This document shows, one piece after another, positions 57,753 to 64,000 of a DNA stretch of 64,000 nucleotides. The notes beneath the pieces were generated by a model, which saw nothing but the letters and a program-made list of their open reading frames with translations, was not told where the DNA came from and made no database searches. How positions within the stretch are numbered: position 1 is the stretch's first letter; each line of letters opens with the position of its first letter. A program made the position numbers and the translations under genes. Source of the DNA: Dermacentor variabilis (Eukaryota; Arthropoda; Arachnida; Ixodida; Ixodidae); NCBI RefSeq assembly GCF_050947875.1, contig NC_134577.1:67987139-68051138 (forward strand), given 5' to 3'.

Positions 57753-59323
57753 AGCGAACAGCAGTAGTTTTCTATAGCTGCTCTAGAAGGCGCCACCCAT
57801 CGCCGTTCTTGCCCAACTCTGCTTCAAAGATTGCGTCCTGTTTGTTCCAACGGGTAAGTGACCATCACCATACTTTGACATAGAACGCTCATGACACTGC
57901 ATTTTCGTATATCTAATTTCCTACACGGCATAGAAGAGGCCTTCGGAGGCAAGACCTGTAAATATGGTTGCAGAGTTGAAGCCAAGTTCTAACTACGGAA
58001 GAGATTCTCTAAAACATCCATTGTAGTAGAACACATGCATGACAGGGAACAACAGAACGTGTGTGGGTTGCATCTTCTGCGCACTATATGGTCCCGGCTC
58101 CTTTCACTTTCTATTGAATCGTTTCTTTGTTATGTCTCCGATGTGTTTCCACGCAGTAACACTTGGTGCATTACGTTATCCAGCGAGCTATTATGCAGTA
58201 ACAATTGAATGAGTTACGCACAGCTCCTGTCGAAGCAAAACGAAGGCCAGCTACCCGAGAAAGTTTATGTGCCGTCGCGTGAGTCACCGCAAACACCACT
58301 CGTTTCTCCTGTCGAAAATGATGTGATGAAGCTATTCACGATGCGGCAACAAAAAGTCAAACAACCGTAGCAATTTTCGGCGGGAGTTGTATACTGATGG
58401 TTAAAAGTCTGGCAGCGACCATTTTCAATTCAGTCGAAGTTCCATAAATTTCAGCGAGCGCAGCAGACGCGCTGTTAGCTCGCTGACCTCGATATAACGC
58501 GCGTACAGTGTTCGGACGTGTTTATGCTGTCGCCCATATATTTAGTTAAACTATGTTAGGGTTACATTCATATTAACTGCACAACGAATACGGCGACTAA
58601 AAACTGCTCCGCAGCTCATATGAATCTGTACCAACTTGCCCAGCTGTCAGTATACTTCTGTTACATTAGGGTTAGGTTGCACGCGTTGTTGTCTGCTTTT
58701 CTCAGCTGCCGTCTGGATACTGACTGCCAAGTTATCCGCAGCACGTCGTCAGGGGACTGATTTATCCGCATTCATGTCCGTCGCGTGCATGCATAAGTAA
58801 AGGCTCATAAATTGAAGCAAATATTTGCATCAGACAACCCGCCTATAATTCAGTGAAATATTTCTTGTTTAGCATTATGCTCCAAACAAAACTTTATTTG
58901 CCTACCACAATGACGTTGGTTGCTGGTCAGTCGTTCGTCTCTCTCCTAGTGGGCACGTGAGCGTGGTTCCACCGGACTGCCTAATTATAGCCCTGCATGT
59001 GCGCCTACAAAATAATGCCAGTAAGCGCACCACTATCGTGCAATATCAAACAACAAACCATTAAAACAGTACTGTTACGCACGCGAAGCGAACAGGCAAG
59101 GGACGAAGAGTCAAAGAAAGCCATCGCTTTAAAACGGATACTGGGACTATGACAAATGCACTAAAGGAAAGACGGGAGGGGGGAGGGGTGCGAGTATTGT
59201 TCACCAGGCGTTCTTAACGCCCCTATTATAAAGAAAGATATACGCATACTTCTTTTTTCATGTGGAATCCATAGTGGTGTATGCGAGGGAATGCTCTCGC
59301 TTTCCTCATACACCAATCGCCGC

Positions 59324-59350
59324 AAAAAGAAAGAAAGAAAGAAAGAAAGA
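59324..59350. repeat. (GAAA)n microsatellite (unit 3)
   Basis: Short allele of the locus at 33524-33597. Confidence 0.9.
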
Positions 59351-60644
59351 ATGAGATACGCCGGCAGCTGCTTGCTCTCCGAGTACCATGTTTCACTCGC
59401 TAAGCACTGTTCCTGTGTCGCATGACTTCAGTCGATACTGGAGTTGCGGGAACTATAAGGTTTGCACCTGAATCTGTAGGTACCCTACCGTTTTCGGAGC
59501 TCTAAACCTCGCGAAATACGGCCACCGAAGAAGCAGGGATGCCCAACCCGCGACCACCGCTAGTCATGAAAACCAGAACACGTATAGGTCCATGCCCATG
59601 GAGACAGAATGGACGTTGCGCTGCAGCTAACACCGTAGCCAGGGAACCACCTCAACAGAGTAAGGAACGAGAGGCAGCAAGCAGGCGCAAACTACAGCGC
59701 CTACTTGACGGCTAAAGCGTGCAGCAACACAGCCGTACTATCGAGGTCACTGCATCCAGCCGACTATTGGCGATTGCTTTACGGGGATGGTAACAAATTA
59801 ATCGAGGCGAGCAAAGGACGAGCACGGAGAAAACGAAAGAATGAGGGTTCTTTTCTGTGGCCCCGTCGTCTGCCCCACCTTTTGTTGATGTCATGGTCAA
59901 CTTTCTCAAGTCCATAACACATTACAGAGAGGAGCGGTTTTACATATCCTTTTAACACACCTAAAGTTAGTATTGACGGTGATAGCAGCGACGGAGATAA
60001 AAGGGTGGTTACATTCTGTACATGGTGCGTGGGATGGAGGAGGTTAAGTAAGCACTCGGTTGCGAAAGGCAACAAGTTAACAGTTAATTCTTGCCATGAC
60101 TGACGAAGAAGTCTAGAGATCAATTTTATTATTCGATCGCGCATGCTCTTGCCGATTCGCATTGAGCCCCAGGAAAATTGTAGTTTCGCATGAAGCGAGT
60201 CGTCAGTCAACCCTGCTTTGTGCGGTGGAGATCCGGCCTCGTTTCAGCGTTCTCAAGTCACGTGGTCATCTGCTCTCCACGCAGGCTCCGAGTGGTTAGC
60301 CCCACCTGTAGTAATCGGAGCACTTGCGGTTCTCACAGGACTCCTTACAGCACTCGAATGTATTGTAGCACTGCGAAGACAAAGAAAAAAAACAAAAAAG
60401 AAACGTCAATGGAACAAGCGCAGGTGAACATTGTTTTTCGCAGGACACACAAACTCGCGCTTCCTGCGGAAGTGCCGTCAACGCGGAAGCAGAAATTAAC
60501 GCTGTAGTGCATAATTGTAAGGCAGTCACTGGTACTTCGCATTCCCCCCAGTTCGAGATGATATCTACATTAAGGTTTCCACTCACAAGCTCGAGGAAGT
60601 TTAGAAACTGTCCTTATTTGGTGTCGAAGTTTTTCCACGTGATT

Positions 60645-60846
60645 TCATCATCATTATCATCACTATCCTATTTTAGGTCCGCTGCAGTACGAAGGCCTCT
60701 CCCTGCGATCTCCAATTACCTCTGGCCTGCGTCAACTGTTTCCAACTTGTGTCGGCAAATTTCCTTTCATCCCTTTTAGAAGAAACTCTCGAGCTCCTCT
60801 TGACGCTGTTGAGGGCCCCTTGCGATGTCGTCCTCATCTCGCGAGC
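60645..60846 (-). mobile_element. 5'-truncated LINE 3' end, minus strand (unit 3)
   Basis: Counterpart of 34887-35090 with a decayed (GAT) tail. Confidence 0.6.
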
Positions 60847-61689
60847 AGTGATAAATTATCTTCATTTCTTTCAATTTGCTTTGAAAATAAACTATAATCC
60901 ACCGGGAGCTCGGTTTGATGAATAGTGTGCGCGGGAAGCACCGGCCCATCCCTGAGAGGCTAAATACCACTGCGTGACCAAAGCAGCTGGAGTTCGAGCG
61001 CTGTCGAGGTGGAGAAACCAGCTTGCCACGTTGCACAATATTGCGCGTTATTTCGCACACTATTTCTTAATCGCCTTCATAATTCCAAGTAAAATTGGTT
61101 ATTGACAGTCTGTCCAGCAGGGTCGTACTCCCCCTGAACAATTCCGCAAACACACAAGAAGAAGGAAAAATAAACAATCTTCCCGCAAGCGCTCTTGTAT
61201 CACTGTCTCATACATACACAGGTTGTCCCACATAACTTGAGCCAAAGTTTTAAAAATGGAAGGCACTCCGGACGCCAATCGAAGCAACGGCATAATGCTG
61301 GCGGTGACCTAGAGTTACTCAGGCTATATTTTATTTTGCTATTAACTAAAGTAGTAGTTAAGGTTAATAAATCAACTTTTTATGTATTGGCTGCAGACCC
61401 GAAGTGGGATACGCAGAGTTGTAGAACACCTTGAGAAACCTCTCAATAAACTCTTTGCAACACGATATATCTCGCGTGGTCATTTTTTCCGCGTTCCAAA
61501 GAAAGCCTGCGAAATATGAAAAAAAAATACCACGTGATGGGGCGCTTGCGCATTTTTATTCTGTTGCTCTCAAGCGTGCGATGGATGAAGAAGGTTGGTT
61601 GCAACGAGACTGACCATCGACAGGGCGTTATGCCTGGTGTAGGTATCTGGGCATGCGGCTATTATCGCATGACGGTGCAAATGCATGCT

Positions 61690-62043
61690 TAACAGGGATA
61701 GGCGGGCTAGCTGATGGTCGATATCAGGATGCATCATGTAACCACGCAACCAAGAAAGGACAAAGAAGGGAACACACAGGACAGGCGCTGAACTTCAACT
61801 GAGATTTACTCCGGGAAGTCCCACATTTATACATGTATCATAATGACACTTGCTAATCATGAGATCACCATCACTTGACGTTGGCATGCGGTCGTGAGTG
61901 GCATAAATTTGCATGTAAATATTTGAACTCTTTAATATTCAGTGTGTTCAGTGTGTCTTATGTGTGTTCGCACCTGTCCTGTAAGTTTCCTTCTTTGTCC
62001 TTTGTTGGTTGCGCAGTTACATGATGCATTCCTAATGCATGCT
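61690..62043. mobile_element. 344-bp insertion with 10-bp TSD (unit 3)
   Basis: Insert 61690-62033 with aatgcatgct at 61680-61689 and 62034-62043; same element and site as in unit 2. Confidence 0.75.
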
Positions 62044-62187
62044 GCTGGCCGCGCGTTGCATGAAGAATCTGCATGGACATGCCTGCACCACTTTGCGGTC
62101 ATGAATTAATGCGCGCGTCTATTGAAGTCATATTCATCCTTATACTCTTTATTTTACTCCAGCAGTCACGGACTCGCCGTTCACTGC

Positions 62188-64000
62188 GGCCGTAGCCAGT
62201 ATTGATAACCCTGCTAGTATTATCTCGAACCTGCATTTCCCACCGCAATATTATCTATTCTCGTATTGCTGCCTTCCTCCTATGCATTCGACTCAAGCCA
62301 CAAAGACGTAGCTTGACCTTATAGTGACACCATCATTGAAGCGTACCTGTTCGTGAAGATCTTCCATAGGTATTATATTGATGCTGTCTATCGCATGGCA
62401 TCCCGAAGCGATCGAAGAGAAGGCAAGATTACAGGGTTAAGTTGTCTCAATATAGGCAGACGTTGCTTGTATTGTTTATGAATGTCATATATCATTTAAA
62501 CATATATGAACACAAGTTGAGCCGAAACAGAGGAAGGTTAGGAACAGTTTGCTCAAGACGAATCATGTCCGTCCGCTTGAAGAGAAGAAAAAAAAAGTGC
62601 GGTGGGGGCAATGGGAGGAGGAAGTAAAAGGAGGAGAAGGACGGTGAGGACATTGAACAGAAATACAAAGCCACAAGACATCGTGACCTACACATAGAAC
62701 TGGAGATGAAACTCTATTTCCGTAGTTTAAACGAATTGAAGTACAGCTTTGTGTGCTTCGCGTCGAGTTGAAGGCCCACTTTTGGAATAAAACAAATCAC
62801 TAAACTCAATCCTGTAGTGGGTAAAATCGCTGGAACTTGCTCATCAGTGGAGAGAAATGAACTGGTGGAAGTTGGGCGACAGGATGTGTGCACCTCTGGT
62901 AGGCACACATATATGTCATGCTTACCTTTTCTCCTGGCCCCTTGCATCGGATGATCAAGAAGCCGGCGCTGCCCACTGTCCTCCGCATTCTTTGCAATGA
63001 CCAAATTGCAGTTGACATCCTTTCCTTGGGAAAAGAATCCAGTACGCAGATGCTTTTAAGAAACGATTCTTAACTTACCGCAGGAAATCCAGCCGTAATT
63101 ACAAAATGCACGTCTCACAATGCACGTGGCTCACGCAGCAATTACCGTCTAAGCGCTGGCTTCGTCGCCAACGCTATTGTTGTGCTTCCGCCACCACGTA
63201 TACACAATTTTCTAATTATCTAACTGCTCACGCGGTGTCCTGTAAAAAGTTACGATATATGTTAATAACATACAAATAAAGATAAATGCTGCAGAGGCGC
63301 CCTTCATTGCCGTACGGCTGTCATGCAGCTTGAGAATATTGTGACGCCGATATATCTTGAAAGAGCGTAGGTTAGGTCGTGTTGGTATTTCATAACTGAG
63401 GTTTTTTAGAGCACGAATAGGGACGAAAGACCGTGGCAAGACGCGGACACAGGCAGCAGATATATCTATAGGGCGCAGCGACACTCTTTCGAAGCTGCCT
63501 AAAGCATCCGCTGAACGCTTGTGCAAGCCATCAGTGCAAGACAGACCGCTGCTATTGCACAAAGTGTGACAGTTCTGCATTATAAGCGAAATACATCGTT
63601 AAACTCGAGGAACGGCTTGCACGTGAATTGGCGTATTCTCATCGCTACGCTTTAGTCAGCCTCTTCGATTTGTCTTCATCTATAGTTCATCACCGAATGC
63701 TGTCTTCCGCATTTCCGCGTGTATCGCATGTGCACAATTGTACTACCGAGGCTGGTGCACGGCGTTTCAATTCGTGTGATTTAGAAAGCAAAACAGGAAA
63801 GAAATCATGTTTTAGAATGTGTCTATCGTCTCAGGCGCGTTTGTCTTCATGCATCGGTGTACTTCATGGAGAAAGAAAGTATAGAACTGCGGACGCTTTC
63901 ACTCAAAGTGCAAAAAAAAAACAGAAATTACTGCCAGAATATATACTGGAACCTCCCTATCATTTCGTGGATTCTTCATCGTATTTACCATGAAGGAAAG
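62188..64000. repeat. Large tandem segmental repeat, unit 4 (partial)
   Basis: Start of a fourth copy, cut off by the window end inside the alpha block. It follows 36435-38250 of unit 3 almost base for base, including the 110-bp insertion, and no gene is visible. The array therefore continues to the right of this window. Confidence 0.88.
63358..63467. mobile_element. 110-bp insertion with 9-bp TSD (unit 4)
   Basis: gatatatct at 63349-63357 and 63459-63467; same insert as in units 2 and 3. Confidence 0.7.

Larger units (their letters stand above)
54593..59810. other. Gamma block (unit 3)
   Basis: Parallels 28764-34055. No gene recognised. Contains a (TA)n (56430-56457), a LINE relic (57656-57752) and a short (GAAA)n (59324-59350). 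The minus-strand frame at 30894-31343 of unit 2 is broken here by a one-base loss in an A run (near 56842), which argues it is not a gene. 57753-59323 is otherwise unexplained. Confidence 0.55.
59811..62187. other. Delta block (unit 3)
   Basis: Parallels 34056-36434. No gene recognised. Contains the minus-strand LINE end, a dispersed-repeat-like segment (about 61219-61630) and the 344-bp insertion. Confidence 0.65.

Overview
This is eukaryotic, repeat-dominated DNA, most likely from a hard tick (Ixodidae, probably metastriate). The reasons are a tRNA-derived SINE of the Ruka type (known from ixodid ticks) with an intact B box and a clean target-site duplication, several LINE families with tick-like (GAT)n tails, low ORF density and abundant microsatellites. 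I found no host protein-coding gene, rRNA, free-standing tRNA gene or CRISPR array that I can support. The only recognisable protein-coding material is retrotransposon-derived, and all of it is broken.

Layout. The window is three complete copies and one partial copy of one large direct repeat, head to tail: unit 1 (1-12248), unit 2 (12249-36434), unit 3 (36435-62187) and the start of unit 4 (62188-64000). The phase of the boundaries is arbitrary. Each unit carries the same unique-looking blocks in the same order: alpha, beta, gamma, delta. Unit 1 is the most diverged and lacks the two large LINE insertions. Units 2 and 3 are close relatives and share both. Unit 4 resembles unit 3 as far as it goes.

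Insertions. LINE A (plus strand; endonuclease, RT, RNase H; 5'-truncated) sits between alpha and beta at 15193-19331 and 41474-45596. LINE B (minus strand, about 5.9 kb, apparently full length; ORF1 with zinc knuckles, endonuclease, RT, RNase H) sits between beta and gamma at 22885-28750 and 48700-54580. LINE B has a 13-bp target duplication, and its empty site survives in unit 1. After units 2 and 3 separated, unit 2 gained a Ruka-like SINE (19860-20094) and a LINE 3' fragment (22498-22768), and unit 3 gained a 5'-truncated RTE-type element (39361-41469). Unit 1 alone carries a short RTE 3' fragment (5497-5649) and a roughly 2.1-kb TTAA-flanked DNA element (6674-8760). Small non-autonomous elements (110 bp and 344 bp, each with a target duplication) are in the later units but not in unit 1.

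How it works together. No pathway is encoded. The value of the window is as a dated series of insertions: paired empty and filled sites order the events (unit 1 splits off; LINE A, LINE B and the 110-bp and 344-bp elements insert; units 2 and 3 duplicate; unit-specific insertions follow). Frameshifts shared by both copies show that LINE A and LINE B were already defective when duplicated. All calls come from reading the sequence by eye; family names finer than 'RNase H-bearing LINE' or 'RTE-type' need a phylogeny.
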